A DNA stretch of 64,000 nucleotides from Ardenticatenaceae bacterium (GTDB taxonomy: Bacteria; Chloroflexota; Anaerolineae; Promineifilales; Promineifilaceae): NCBI GenBank assembly GCA_020634375.1, contig JACKBX010000003.1, positions 626,659 to 690,658 on the forward strand, read 5' to 3'. Positions 10,301 through 17,402 of this stretch are shown piece after piece (position 1 is the stretch's first letter; each line of letters starts with the position of its first letter). The position numbers and the translations under genes are program-made. Under the pieces are notes generated by a model. It made no database searches. It saw only the letters and a list, made by a program, of their open reading frames with translations, and had not been told where the DNA came from.

Positions 10301-10591
10301 CCCCTCCACAGAATCCGTAAACACGGCCGTTGGGTTGATCACAATATCTACCGGCACTTCTCCACTGATCACGGCCGTACCCGTATTCGTCACCACCACG
10401 CGGAAAGTGACGGGCTGGCCCACGGCAAGCGGCTGCTCATCCAACAATGTTGCTGCTACGACTAAGTCAGGTGAATCATAGGGAGCGGAAGGTTGGCTCG
10501 TATCCTGCACGGCCGTTACCTGCATCACCCCCACTAACAACCCCATCACCACCAAAAATACAACAACCAAACTCAAGAAACGCGATTTCAT
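7370..10591 (-). CDS. Secreted multidomain protein (CARDB, PKD-like, InlB-type repeats), truncated
   Basis: A 1073-residue exported protein. The start at 10591 follows GGGAGGA 6 bp upstream and gives an N-terminal signal peptide (MKSRFLSLVVVFLVVMGLLVG). An open frame upstream to 10660 lacks a ribosome binding site. A CARDB-like adhesion domain (about 40-135, with GQPVTFRVVVTNTG and ITETDETNN) is followed by a long central region of unknown fold rich in Tyr, Pro and Asp. Next comes a PKD-like domain (about 900-975, FTAVITPTNS to NTVTATHAI), then two divergent InlB B-repeats (GSGSVQIEP, AVPDPGWAFAGWGDDLSG; GGGEVEIDP, AVPDPYLFIGWGFDLAG). Translation stops early in the second repeat because of a frameshift, and the original end, with its YFPIMLKPN tail, lies downstream. 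It is probably a cell-surface or matrix protein. Confidence 0.7.
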   Translation of the reverse strand: MKSRFLSLVVVFLVVMGLLVGVMQVTAVQDTSQPSAPYDSPDLVVAATLLDEQPLAVGQPVTFRVVVTNTGTAVISGEVPVDIVINPTAVFTDSVEGWVVGSVTAVSPTIGFPQTFTLTTRLMLGVGQHQFYAWADPERTITETDETNNIAGPLTLTVSAEPSLNRLNPSGIYANRRDDAVLNTQTSMVFGPESCTSMGDPFSPINSPWDSGLYTYTYRIRIPADYPHDVVRVELFDPDSINQPGDTFEIQHTQLAVDQGMPYFETLACPSINNYNLQYQPCLINTGESGLGFPLDEINLYWFVRSDENRRPATPGTNSGCGAPPGGVYTPAYNTRTAYQLYYLAQGPDDAAARVHLAAYMGQVNDGVRDNGDHLTDMQWVSPGAPASVGQPAEAPTVCGSPNGGDYDPVACPGGTPPGAGSGFEVDLTQDVPGMVTDPVSGDRFLYVDVTTVSGSSENGFAIWAGPNTYVNDVPSDVNLRNLYILDDHASHSPEGVTVYALDYLPLNSNIDFRVDIPLIDLGPEYAGETIEVAHFDSDSGSYPPAHFYVDTLAFDDWHWTTPYPDDTGRCQIGSCNNQWTTPPYTITLPTIADCDWLNPVDPQTCTPFYGGRLMVSYEAGSSDSYAWHAAVPDAPQIDPTASCAAMPVAVNVLARSVTSDTFPDPSDFAYPPDPPTYDDFPYNHPDIPLTEAQPGDVFWVYEGFNDENFGWLRWNEGVVGGSGTLADSLTWPGNTLDYSNHGEHSIFPATPLYPYIVRGYVNPYNNIDLSLNVGDWVWANTAVSNSSSVRSKLNQHIDLSRPLRLLIWDEVIGSYSNMKYRTARFAIFRLAGYRLDNGWLLLEFVQWDDSCGQTQAAAESVTISGAEQGFATQPYTFTAVITPTNSTTPITYTWQAAGQTPITHTGGITDAVSWAWPALGVYGITVTAVSPLNTVTATHAITIEEGFSLTVLPVGSGSVQIEPDLALYPVGTVVTVTAVPDPGWAFAGWGDDLSGTTNPAVLVMDDDKVVSAVFVQPELTLYMTIVGGGEVEIDPAPPYHLGDVVTLTAVPDPYLFIGWGFDLAGSPNPATS

Positions 10592-10624
10592 TGCATCCTC
10601 CCTCAAAAATAGAATGTTGTGCAA

Positions 10625-10657
10625 AGATTGGTCAAATCTTGAAGATTTGACCAATCT
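10625..10657. repeat. 15-bp perfect inverted repeat between exoprotein genes
   Basis: The arms AGATTGGTCAAATCT and AGATTTGACCAATCT flank a 3-nt loop between two minus-strand genes. There is no T run on either side. It may be an attenuator, RNA-stabilising hairpin or weak terminator for the PD40 gene that ends at 10662. A shorter relative, AGATTTG-A-CAAATCT, lies at about 12382-12396 near the start of that gene. Confidence 0.7.
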
Positions 10658-10661
10658 CACC

Positions 10662-12359
10662 CTACTGATTCGCTACAATTGGCAAATACATCATATTCGT
10701 ATACGCACTATCGGCGGGCAGGCTGAATGTGGTTCCACTGGTTTGCGGGCGGGTGGGTGCGGCGGTATTGAGGAAGAAAACGGCCGTTGCCGACCCCTCC
10801 GACCCATACACCGTCACCCCATACGCACCCTCCTGGCTGGCTGCAAAGGAACGAACTTGAAACACCAGGTTGCCACCCAGGTCAGCATTCACCGTGCCCA
10901 GGTAATGACCATTCACATACACTAATGTTACCTCATTTTGCTGGAAAAGTGCGCCATTAAATTGAAAATAACTGCCGGGTGCACCGCTGGTATAGTTCAC
11001 ACTCAGCGTAGGCGGCGGCGGGGGAGGGGGTGGCGGTGGCTCCAAAATCTGATACAAGAAAATGTCCCTATCGCCATTCGTGTCGCCGCTGATCAAATTC
11101 GTCGCTTTTGACGAATACCCCACGTAAAAGCCATCGGCAGAAAGGGACGGTTCGCCGCTGGACTGGTTGCCCGTGCTGCTGGTTGTGGCGCTGGCGCGGA
11201 ACAAGGTGCCTGTCTGCCTATCGCGCACGTAAATGTCCGCCGCGTCGGGATTGGGGTCGCCAGAAACCAGGGAGGTGGCATAGGATTGGAAGGCCGCGAA
11301 ACGGCCGTCCCCCGACACCGTAGGCCGGGCAATATCTGCAAACGTATTGGACTGCGTGCCATCGCTGGCAATGCTCACCCGCTCCGTCTGCCCATTGCCG
11401 CGATTGTGCAAAAAGACATCGAGATAGTTATTTGTGTCCCCGCTAACCAGATTATTGGCGAAGGAGGAAAAGGTCACAAACTGCCCATCGTCGGAGATTT
11501 CTGGCTCAAAGCTGTCGCCGTTGCCCTCCGTGCCATCGCTTTTGACGCTGACACGCCGCGTTTGCCCCGTGCTGATGTTGCGCACAAACACGTCACTGTA
11601 ACCGTTGCCATCGGCCGATACGAGATTGGCCGCCCGCGAGTCGAAGGCCACCAGGTTGCCATCAGCGGAAATGGACGGGCTTTCGCTGCTGCCGTTGGCC
11701 TCAAAATTGGCCGAATCCACGCTGACACGGATGAGGCTGCCGCTGCTGCGGTCATAGCGGAAGATGTCCGAATAGCCATTGTTGTCATTGCCAATGAGGT
11801 CGCTGGCATAGGACTCGAAGACGATGTAACGGCCGTCCGCCGATATATCTGGCCCGTATGCCTGCGCCAATGAGACATTGTATTGGCAGCTTACGTCGTT
11901 GCCCGATGTGCCAAAAATGCTCTTGCTCACCAGGAATGTGGAGCCGGTCTGCCGGTCGTGCAAAAACACATCGACGACGTTATTGTCATCGTTGGGCGCC
12001 AAATTGGTGGCGTAGGAGCAGAAGGCCACGTAACGGCCGTCGTCGGAAATGGCCGGGCGGAAGCTGTCGAAGTTGCCCTGAGTGCCGCCGGAATCACGGC
12101 TGACGCGGCTGGTCGCGCCCGTGTCGCGGTCATGGACGAAGATGTCCATTGCGCCGTTGGTGTCACCCTCCACCAGGTTGGTTGCATCGGAGGCAAAGGC
12201 TGTGTAACGGCCGTCCGCAGACACGTCCGGGTTAAAGCTAACATCATTTGCCTGGTCGCCATTGCTGCGCACACTCACACGGGTGATGTCGCCCGTATCC
12301 GCCGCAACCGTAGCAAACGCCATCAAACCAATAAAAACGACTAACAGGGCTTTGCGCAT
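10662..12359 (-). CDS. Secreted PD40/TolB-like beta-propeller protein
   Basis: A 565-residue exported protein with a signal peptide (MRKALLVVFIGLMAFATVAA) and a clear AAGGAAGG ribosome binding site. Residues about 25-430 contain seven to eight PD40-type repeats, each with a core like SADGRYVAF..S.ATNLV.GDTN...DIFLHDR.TG, forming a beta-propeller. A poly-proline linker of ten residues follows, then an Ig-like domain (about 450-545). The last residues are AYTNMMYLPIVANQ, a short aromatic-Leu-Pro tail shared with other exoproteins here. It is probably surface-exposed. No enzymatic motif is seen. Confidence 0.85.
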   Translation of the reverse strand: MRKALLVVFIGLMAFATVAADTGDITRVSVRSNGDQANDVSFNPDVSADGRYTAFASDATNLVEGDTNGAMDIFVHDRDTGATSRVSRDSGGTQGNFDSFRPAISDDGRYVAFCSYATNLAPNDDNNVVDVFLHDRQTGSTFLVSKSIFGTSGNDVSCQYNVSLAQAYGPDISADGRYIVFESYASDLIGNDNNGYSDIFRYDRSSGSLIRVSVDSANFEANGSSESPSISADGNLVAFDSRAANLVSADGNGYSDVFVRNISTGQTRRVSVKSDGTEGNGDSFEPEISDDGQFVTFSSFANNLVSGDTNNYLDVFLHNRGNGQTERVSIASDGTQSNTFADIARPTVSGDGRFAAFQSYATSLVSGDPNPDAADIYVRDRQTGTLFRASATTSSTGNQSSGEPSLSADGFYVGYSSKATNLISGDTNGDRDIFLYQILEPPPPPPPPPPTLSVNYTSGAPGSYFQFNGALFQQNEVTLVYVNGHYLGTVNADLGGNLVFQVRSFAASQEGAYGVTVYGSEGSATAVFFLNTAAPTRPQTSGTTFSLPADSAYTNMMYLPIVANQ

Positions 12360-12421
12360 GATGAACCTTCCTTATAGTGAGATTTGACAAATCTGGGTCT
12401 TTCGGATTTCGTGGGGGTTTG

Positions 12422-12487
12422 CCGTGAAACGTGATGCGTGAAACGTGAATTTTCTCTGGTCACGCATCACGTTTCACGTTTCACGCC
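12422..12487. repeat. Heptamer inverted-repeat hairpin (GTGAAAC family)
   Basis: GTGAAAC, GTGATGC and GTGAAAC units are followed by a loop of about 14 nt and then CACGCAT, CACGTTT and CACGTTT units. It sits in the centre of module 1 of the duplicated intergenic element. Confidence 0.9.
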
Positions 12488-12556
12488 ATAATTACCCCAT
12501 GAATTCCTAAAGAGCCACAAATCTTTTTGCAGATTGACAAAAACGGTGCATTTCCC

Positions 12557-12800
12557 GTCCCTCGTAACCCCTTACAACCCACATAATTTTGAAATGATGC
12601 CCCTTGCAACCCCTTACAACCCATACAATTTTGAAATGATGTCCCTTGTAACCTCTTGCAACCCATATAATTTTGAAATGATGCCCCTTGTAACCTCTTA
12701 CAACCCATACAATTTTGAAATGATGCCCCTCGTAACCTCTTACAACTCACATAATTTTGAAATGATGTCCCTCGTAATCTCTTACGACCCGTATCATTTG
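12557..12800. repeat. 42-bp tandem repeat (minisatellite), about 5.8 copies
   Basis: The GAAATGATG core recurs at 12591, 12633, 12675, 12717 and 12759, a spacing of exactly 42 bp. The unit also contains TAACCTCTTACAACCCATA. Copies differ at a few C/T positions. Because 42 is divisible by three, both strands stay open and can encode 14-residue repeats, but there is no ribosome binding site and I do not call a gene. 42 is also six heptamers. Confidence 0.95.
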
Positions 12801-12938
12801 GGGCACGGGAAACGATGAATGCAGAAGGTTCTTTCGGATTTCACGGGATGAACGCCACATGGCAAGAGCATGGCGACGCCATGCCCTTACCCTATGCGCC
12901 AATTACCCCACGAAAAACCAAAGAGCCTTGATTAATTG

Positions 12939-13790
12939 TCAAATCTTCCGCCGCCTCTTCACCTTCGGCCAGGCCCAGCGGCCAAACGGCACACCAACCA
13001 GCGCCAACAGCAGCAGCCAGGGGCCGCAAACAATGCTGTTGTAGATGAAGAAATCGGCCGTACTTTGCGCGTTGTTTTGCAGAAGGGTGGTAGCCGTTTC
13101 CGCTGTATCGCCTGGACGCCAGCCCTGCGGTGTGGGCAAAGGCGTGGGCGTAGCCGTAGGGGATGGCGTGGGCGTGGGGATGAAAGGCAGCAGTTGCAGC
13201 GTCACCGTCGCCACTGCCGAGCGGTCTGTGAGGTAATTTTGCTGCCCCTGCAAATCGCCCACCTGCCCTTCCAACTGCCGCAGCGTTTGGAAAACGTGCA
13301 GCGTTTCTGTGATGGAGGTCGTCTGGTCTAAGAAGCCGCGTGTGCGCGTCTGGTTGGCATCCAAATTAGAAATACGCGATCCTAGATCAACGGAGCGGTC
13401 AGTCACGTCTTGCCCGCTAATGCTCTCGCTTTGCACTAATCCCAATCCCTTGAACAAGGCCATCAATGCCTCAAATTGATCCACAGGCACGCCTGCCGTA
13501 AGGGTTGCATAACGGAAGCCATCCCCATCCTGCCAGGTACGCTGGCTGAGGACGTAACCATTGTAGTTATTCACATAATCGATAGCGCGAGTGACGGCCG
13601 TTTCTGTATCCATACTCATCACCATCACCGTCAGATCGCCATTTTTCATCACCAGGCGATTGCCTTGCGCCGCCACCGGCGCGGTTTGCGAGGGAATCAG
13701 ACTCCATCCGAGCAAGGCCAGTAAAGCGACCACGATAAGCATCCGGGAAATGCTGAATGTTGAATGCTGAATGCTGAATTTATGCTTCAT
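12939..13790 (-). CDS. DUF4349 membrane protein (second of a tandem pair)
   Basis: A 283-residue protein. The start at 13790 (MKHKFSIQHSTFSISRM) overlaps the last codons of the upstream DUF4349 gene by 11 bp, so translation is probably coupled. The frame extends further upstream, but only through the upstream gene. It has a hydrophobic N-terminal segment (about 16-35), then the DUF4349 core: a strand NRLVMKNGDLTVMV, the DTETAVTRAIDYVNNYNGYVLSQ segment, VPVDQFEALMALFKGLG, and a coiled-coil with VTDRSVDLGSRISNL. A Pro/Thr linker (PTPTPSPTATPTPLPTP) precedes a C-terminal membrane helix and a basic tail (WPKVKRRRKI). The family is of unknown function. The N-terminus before the hydrophobic segment is encoded by heptamer repeats. 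Confidence 0.85.
   Translation of the reverse strand: MKHKFSIQHSTFSISRMLIVVALLALLGWSLIPSQTAPVAAQGNRLVMKNGDLTVMVMSMDTETAVTRAIDYVNNYNGYVLSQRTWQDGDGFRYATLTAGVPVDQFEALMALFKGLGLVQSESISGQDVTDRSVDLGSRISNLDANQTRTRGFLDQTTSITETLHVFQTLRQLEGQVGDLQGQQNYLTDRSAVATVTLQLLPFIPTPTPSPTATPTPLPTPQGWRPGDTAETATTLLQNNAQSTADFFIYNSIVCGPWLLLLALVGVPFGRWAWPKVKRRRKI
13757..13789. repeat. Heptamer array overlapping a start codon region
   Basis: Four units of the type ATGCTGA / ATGTTGA, read on the plus strand, lie just after the start codon of the DUF4349 gene. They encode FSIQHSTFSI at its N-terminus. Confidence 0.8.
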
Positions 13791-14841
13791 CGTTCGCTTC
13801 TCCTTCACCGGCGGCGGGTTGTTGGATGGCGGGGGCGGTTGGCGGAGTGGATTTGCGCCCCCGCAGCCAACGCCGTACGCGCAGTGTAATCCACAGCAGC
13901 ACAAACAAGGCCAGCAGCCACGGCCCGCATAAAATGCCGTAAAAGATGCTGAAGTCGGCGACATTCGTCGCTGTGTTTTGTAGTTCGACAACGGCCGTTT
14001 GCGCGGTATCGCCCGGCAGCCAGCTTTCCGGTGTGGGCAGCGGCGTGGCCGTCGGCGTGGGCGATGGCGTGGGTGTGGGCAGCAGCGGATTCAACGTCAG
14101 GTCAATGGTGGAGAAAGCGGCGCGGTCACGCAAAAAGTTGACGCGCCCCTGAATCACGGCAATTTCCTCTTCCACCCGGTTTAGCTCTTCGTTGACCTCC
14201 AAAATCTCGTCAATGGTTTGCGCCGCTTCCAAAAAGTCCAGCAGCCGCTGCCGTGTGGCCTGCAAATTGGTCAGCCGTGAGTTCAAGTCCACGTATTCGT
14301 CGGTCACATCCTCGCCGGAGCTGGATTCGTCAGTTACATCGCCCAATTTGCGCAGTTCACGCAGTGCAAATTCAAACTGGTCAACGGGCACGGCCACGCG
14401 CATCGTCGCATATTTGAAGCTCTGGTCGTCATCGTACATGTTTTGGCTGATGACGTAGCCGCCCAAGCCCACCGCCAGCTCTGTGGCGCTGTTGACGGCC
14501 GTTTCTGTATCCACGATGGTGATGATCATACGGCCGTCTTTGATAATCAGCCGCTGCTGGGTCTGGCTGCTGGACGCGCTGGTAGGTGCGGGCGTTGCCT
14601 GCACTATAGATGGTTCTGGCGCAGCCATTGCTTCTGCTGCTGGCTCCTCCATTGCCATTTCCCCTTCCACTTCTATCACTTCGGTGACAACCCGTGTTAC
14701 TTCCACTGCATATCCATCATTAGCATCTGCAAATCCGGGCGCTTCTTCTGCGGCATAATAATTAGCACCACCACAGGCGACAAAGACGATTAACAGCCCC
14801 AACATCAATACAATCATCCATAACCACGTTTTTACTCTCAT
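13780..14841 (-). CDS. DUF4349 lipoprotein (first of a tandem pair)
   Basis: A 353-residue protein starting at 14841, preceded by AAGGAG (an open frame to 14868 lies upstream of that site). The signal peptide ends in a lipobox (IVFVAC), so the N-terminus is probably lipidated. The DUF4349 core (about 95-255) has RLIIKDGRMIITIVDTETAV, VPVDQFEFALRELRKLG and a coiled-coil of about 60 residues (LTNLQATRQRLLDFL to RVNFLRDRAA). A PTPTPSPTPTATPLPTP linker leads to a C-terminal membrane helix and a basic tail. It closely resembles the downstream gene, with the same PGDTA motif before the helix, so the pair arose by duplication. The function is unknown; related proteins are envelope-associated. Confidence 0.88.
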   Translation of the reverse strand: MRVKTWLWMIVLMLGLLIVFVACGGANYYAAEEAPGFADANDGYAVEVTRVVTEVIEVEGEMAMEEPAAEAMAAPEPSIVQATPAPTSASSSQTQQRLIIKDGRMIITIVDTETAVNSATELAVGLGGYVISQNMYDDDQSFKYATMRVAVPVDQFEFALRELRKLGDVTDESSSGEDVTDEYVDLNSRLTNLQATRQRLLDFLEAAQTIDEILEVNEELNRVEEEIAVIQGRVNFLRDRAAFSTIDLTLNPLLPTPTPSPTPTATPLPTPESWLPGDTAQTAVVELQNTATNVADFSIFYGILCGPWLLALFVLLWITLRVRRWLRGRKSTPPTAPAIQQPAAGEGEANDEA

Positions 14842-14935
14842 AGCTTCTTCTCCTTGTTGTAAACCCATAAAACAAACAGGTTTGGGGATGAATGGATAAC
14901 GCTATTGTACACAATTTAGTTCCGTTGAAGGCAGA

Positions 14936-15001
14936 GTACAGGTTACAGGTTGCAAGTTACAGATTACAAGAAATTTGTAATTTGTAACCTGTAACTTGCA
15001 C
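14936..15001. repeat. Heptamer inverted-repeat hairpin (GTTACAG family)
   Basis: GTTACAG, GTTGCAA, GTTACAG and ATTACAA units on the left mirror GTAATTT, GTAACCT and GTAACTT on the right around GAAATTT. It lies in the divergent gap between the DUF4349 genes and the phosphotransferase-like gene. A related element lies at 49213. Confidence 0.9.
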
Positions 15002-15048
15002 ACTTCCCCCTTGCCCCCTTGCGCTCCACGTTTTACAATGTCCCCCGT

Positions 15049-16266
15049 ATGGCAAAATCACAAGTTGACGTTACACAACTGATACAAAAAGACCCTGTGG
15101 CATGGACGGCCGTGCTGCACCACCGTCTGCGTGATGAGGAAATAGAGGGGGTTTTACCGCAGGTAACGGCCGTCACCAGCCAACGCCTGCTCAACAACAA
15201 AGCTGAACCCTACAGCCCCCACCTGCTGCGCTACACCCTCACACTGGATGGATACAGCGACCCCATCACCTGCATTGGCAAGCGCACCAACCAGCACGAA
15301 GCCCTCTTTTACCGCGATCTGGCTTCACAGCTTACTATCCCTCCCTCCTGCTGGTTTGTTGATGCTCAGGAGCAGAACAGTTGGGTTATTCTTGACGATG
15401 TGCCCAACCATCTGCCGCCGCAAAAGTGGTCTGACGGCGATGCACAGACGCTGATGCAGCAGCTAAGCGGGCTGCATGCCGCCTTTTGGAATGACGCCGA
15501 TTTGCAAACGCGCTGTGATTGGCTGCCTCATTTTGTTGGGCAGAAACGGCCGTACACCTGGCCGCAGCTCCGCGAACAACAAGCCCGCCACTTCGATGAA
15601 GGCCCCGCCGCCATCATCTCCGAACACGCCTTGCAGCACGCCGGGCGGCTGGCTCCCAACTTCTTGCAGGCGGCCAATGGGCTGGCCGTCATGCGCAGCC
15701 TCAATGGTTGGCCCGGCATCCTCGGCGAAAGCCATCTGGCCGCCGCCGCCGCCTTGCTGGATGACCCCGCGCCCATGCTGCTGCCCCTGCGCGACCTGCC
15801 GCCTACTCTGCTGCACGGCAGCGTGCAAAACGAACATTGGCAGACCACGCTTTTTGGCGATCACCGCCTGCTGGGCTGGCAAAATGTGCACGTCGGCCCT
15901 GGCCTGCTAGACCTAGTTTCCTTCATTGAGCAGTTCAACATCCCGCAGCCCACCACCGCATCCATCACCGAGGAAACCCTCATTGACAGCTACCTGTTGG
16001 CAATGGGCGCTCGTCTGGGCAAACACTTTGACGCCCGCGCCGTGCGCCAAGCCATCCCTGCCGCTCGCTGCCTGCACATCCTGCTTACCTGGTTTCCCCA
16101 TTTCGCCACCTGGTTTGCCGAAATGCCCAATGTATACACCTGGCAAAAAGTCAACCGCCTGCCCGACCATGACCTGCTTGGCACACGTTTTGAAGCCATT
16201 ATTGGCTACCGCACTTATTTGCAGGATGTATTCGCCCGCTTTTTGCAAGCCTACTACACGCTCTAA
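15049..16266 (+). CDS. Phosphotransferase (APH/choline-kinase fold) family protein with a degenerate active site
   Basis: A 405-residue protein whose layout matches the aminoglycoside-phosphotransferase-like fold: an N-lobe (LLRYTLTLDGYSDPITCIGKRTNQHEALFYRDLASQL) with a Lys and a Glu in plausible nucleotide positions, a hinge (WVILDDVPNHLPP), a helical insert, and a C-lobe. The expected catalytic loop HGDxxxxN reads LLHGSVQNEHW, and the expected Mg-binding IDWE reads LGWQN, so both key acidic residues look absent. It may be a pseudokinase or bind substrate only. The ATG at 15049 (MAKSQ) is preferred over an upstream TTG. It is followed by a heptamer array and two membrane protein genes. Confidence 0.65.
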   Translation: MAKSQVDVTQLIQKDPVAWTAVLHHRLRDEEIEGVLPQVTAVTSQRLLNNKAEPYSPHLLRYTLTLDGYSDPITCIGKRTNQHEALFYRDLASQLTIPPSCWFVDAQEQNSWVILDDVPNHLPPQKWSDGDAQTLMQQLSGLHAAFWNDADLQTRCDWLPHFVGQKRPYTWPQLREQQARHFDEGPAAIISEHALQHAGRLAPNFLQAANGLAVMRSLNGWPGILGESHLAAAAALLDDPAPMLLPLRDLPPTLLHGSVQNEHWQTTLFGDHRLLGWQNVHVGPGLLDLVSFIEQFNIPQPTTASITEETLIDSYLLAMGARLGKHFDARAVRQAIPAARCLHILLTWFPHFATWFAEMPNVYTWQKVNRLPDHDLLGTRFEAIIGYRTYLQDVFARFLQAYYTL

Positions 16267-16309
16267 AACGATTTGCCCTGTATCACGTAAAGAGCGTAGT
16301 TTTTTGAGC

Positions 16310-16353
16310 TGTGAAGTGTGATTCATTCTTCACCCTTCATCCCTCACCCTTCC
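16310..16353. repeat. Heptamer inverted array before the DUF456 gene
   Basis: GTGAAGT, GTGATTC, ATTCTTC, ACCCTTC, ATCCCTC and ACCCTTC units lie immediately before the AAGGAG ribosome binding site of the DUF456 gene. They keep the frame open upstream and give a false N-terminal extension. Confidence 0.7.
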
Positions 16354-16365
16354 AAGGAGCTTCTT

Positions 16366-16869
16366 TTGTCTATCGTTTTTGAAGCAATTACATTTGGCGT
16401 TATTGTGGCTTTTATTGTGGTGGGAATCATTGGCACGGCCGTTCCCATTATCCCCGGCACGCTGCTCATTTGGATGGGAACGGCCGTGTATGCCTGGCAC
16501 GTTGGCTTCGATACCTTTGGGCTGACCTACTTTCTGCTGCTCAGTCTCATCGCCATCGTCACCGGCACAGCCGACCTATGGCTGCCGCTGATCAGTTCCA
16601 AAGCAGGGGGTGCATCGGGCCGCGCCATTTTATTTGGCACAATCGGCGCTATCGTTGGTACGTTTGTGTTACCCATTCCCATCGTCGGAACCATCGTTGG
16701 GTATATCGGGGGGCTGCTGCTAGGCGAATATCAAAAACACGGCGATTGGGAATTGGCAAAAAAGGCGGGGCTGCGCGGACTGGCGGGCTGGGGGTTGGCA
16801 ACGGCCGTACAATTTGGCGGCGGCATCCTCATGCTCCTCATCTTCGTGATTCGCGTGCTAACGCTATAA
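16366..16869 (+). CDS. DUF456 family membrane protein
   Basis: A 167-residue hydrophobic protein with about five membrane segments and glycine-rich loops (GIIGTAVPIIPGTLLIWMG, GGASGRAILFGTIGAIVG, GTIVGYIGGLLLGEY) typical of DUF456. The TTG start at 16366 is chosen because AAGGAG lies 7 bp upstream. The upstream extension to 16318 is repeat-encoded. The function is unknown. Confidence 0.8.
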   Translation: MSIVFEAITFGVIVAFIVVGIIGTAVPIIPGTLLIWMGTAVYAWHVGFDTFGLTYFLLLSLIAIVTGTADLWLPLISSKAGGASGRAILFGTIGAIVGTFVLPIPIVGTIVGYIGGLLLGEYQKHGDWELAKKAGLRGLAGWGLATAVQFGGGILMLLIFVIRVLTL

Positions 16870-16929
16870 GCGATTAAATAACCAGGGATTGGCGATTTCT
16901 TCAATCTCCACACCTTTACAAGGATAAAC

Positions 16930-17334
16930 ATGAACCCTGAAACCCTACGCACCATTGCCCTTTACTTAGGCGGTGGGATGCTCATAGCTCTGGTATTGGC
17001 ACTGCTGCTGTTCGTCATCGTGCTGCGCCAACTCAAGAAAATTGACGTGCCCGCTCATGCCGGGTTCACAGAAACCCTGCGTTACACGCCCTTTAGCGTC
17101 GTTTTGTTCATCGACCTGCTAGACCTGGCTCTGGACTTTCTCGCGGCGCCATTCGCCTGGGTAATTCTTGACCGACTGGGGCTGAAGGGGCTGCGGGCAG
17201 TTTCGGCCATCGAAGCCATCATTCCCTTCACGCAGCCCATCCCCACCATGACCCTCTGCTGGTTGTTTGTGCGCCTTTTTCCTAATGTCCCTCTGGAAGC
17301 CGAAAATTGGCAAAATAAAACTGGAGACCAGTAA
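16930..17334 (+). CDS. Small membrane protein of unknown function
   Basis: A 134-residue protein with an N-terminal membrane helix (about 10-34), a basic segment (LRQLKKID), a second hydrophobic stretch (about 55-80, FSVVLFIDLLDLALDFLAAPFAWVIL) and a third (about 95-120). AAGGA precedes the ATG. It is probably co-transcribed with the DUF456 gene 60 bp upstream. I do not recognise the family. Its stop codon lies in a short inverted heptamer stretch, with AACTGGAG at 17318 and CTCCAGTT at 17342. Confidence 0.7.
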   Translation: MNPETLRTIALYLGGGMLIALVLALLLFVIVLRQLKKIDVPAHAGFTETLRYTPFSVVLFIDLLDLALDFLAAPFAWVILDRLGLKGLRAVSAIEAIIPFTQPIPTMTLCWLFVRLFPNVPLEAENWQNKTGDQ

Positions 17335-17402
17335 CTCCAGCCTCCAGTTCCCTTTCTAATAGGGTCATTCCAAACTGTTTAAGACGAGGAATGACTATGT
17401 GT

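Larger units (their letters stand above)
12396..12927. repeat. Duplicated intergenic module with exchanged hairpins
   Basis: The 579-bp gap between the two minus-strand genes holds no convincing gene. Two related modules bracket a minisatellite. Module 1 runs from GGTCTTTCGGATTTCGTGGG (12396-12415) to ATTACCCC..GAATTCCTAAAGAGCC (12491-12516). Module 2 runs from GGTTCTTTCGGATTTCACGG (12827-12846) to AATTACCCC..CCAAAGAGCC (12901-12927). Module 1 carries a heptamer hairpin in its centre. Module 2 carries a different hairpin, GCATGGCG-A-CGCCATGC (12868-12884). Confidence 0.7.

Noticed and set aside
12481..12818. Open frames on both strands through the 42-bp repeats (14-residue repeat peptides)
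   Set aside because: They stay open only because the unit is a multiple of three without stops. There is no ribosome binding site or flanking coding signal.
12856..13044. Small plus-strand frame starting MARAWRRHALTL
   Set aside because: It crosses the intergenic module and runs antisense into the DUF4349 gene end, with no ribosome binding site.
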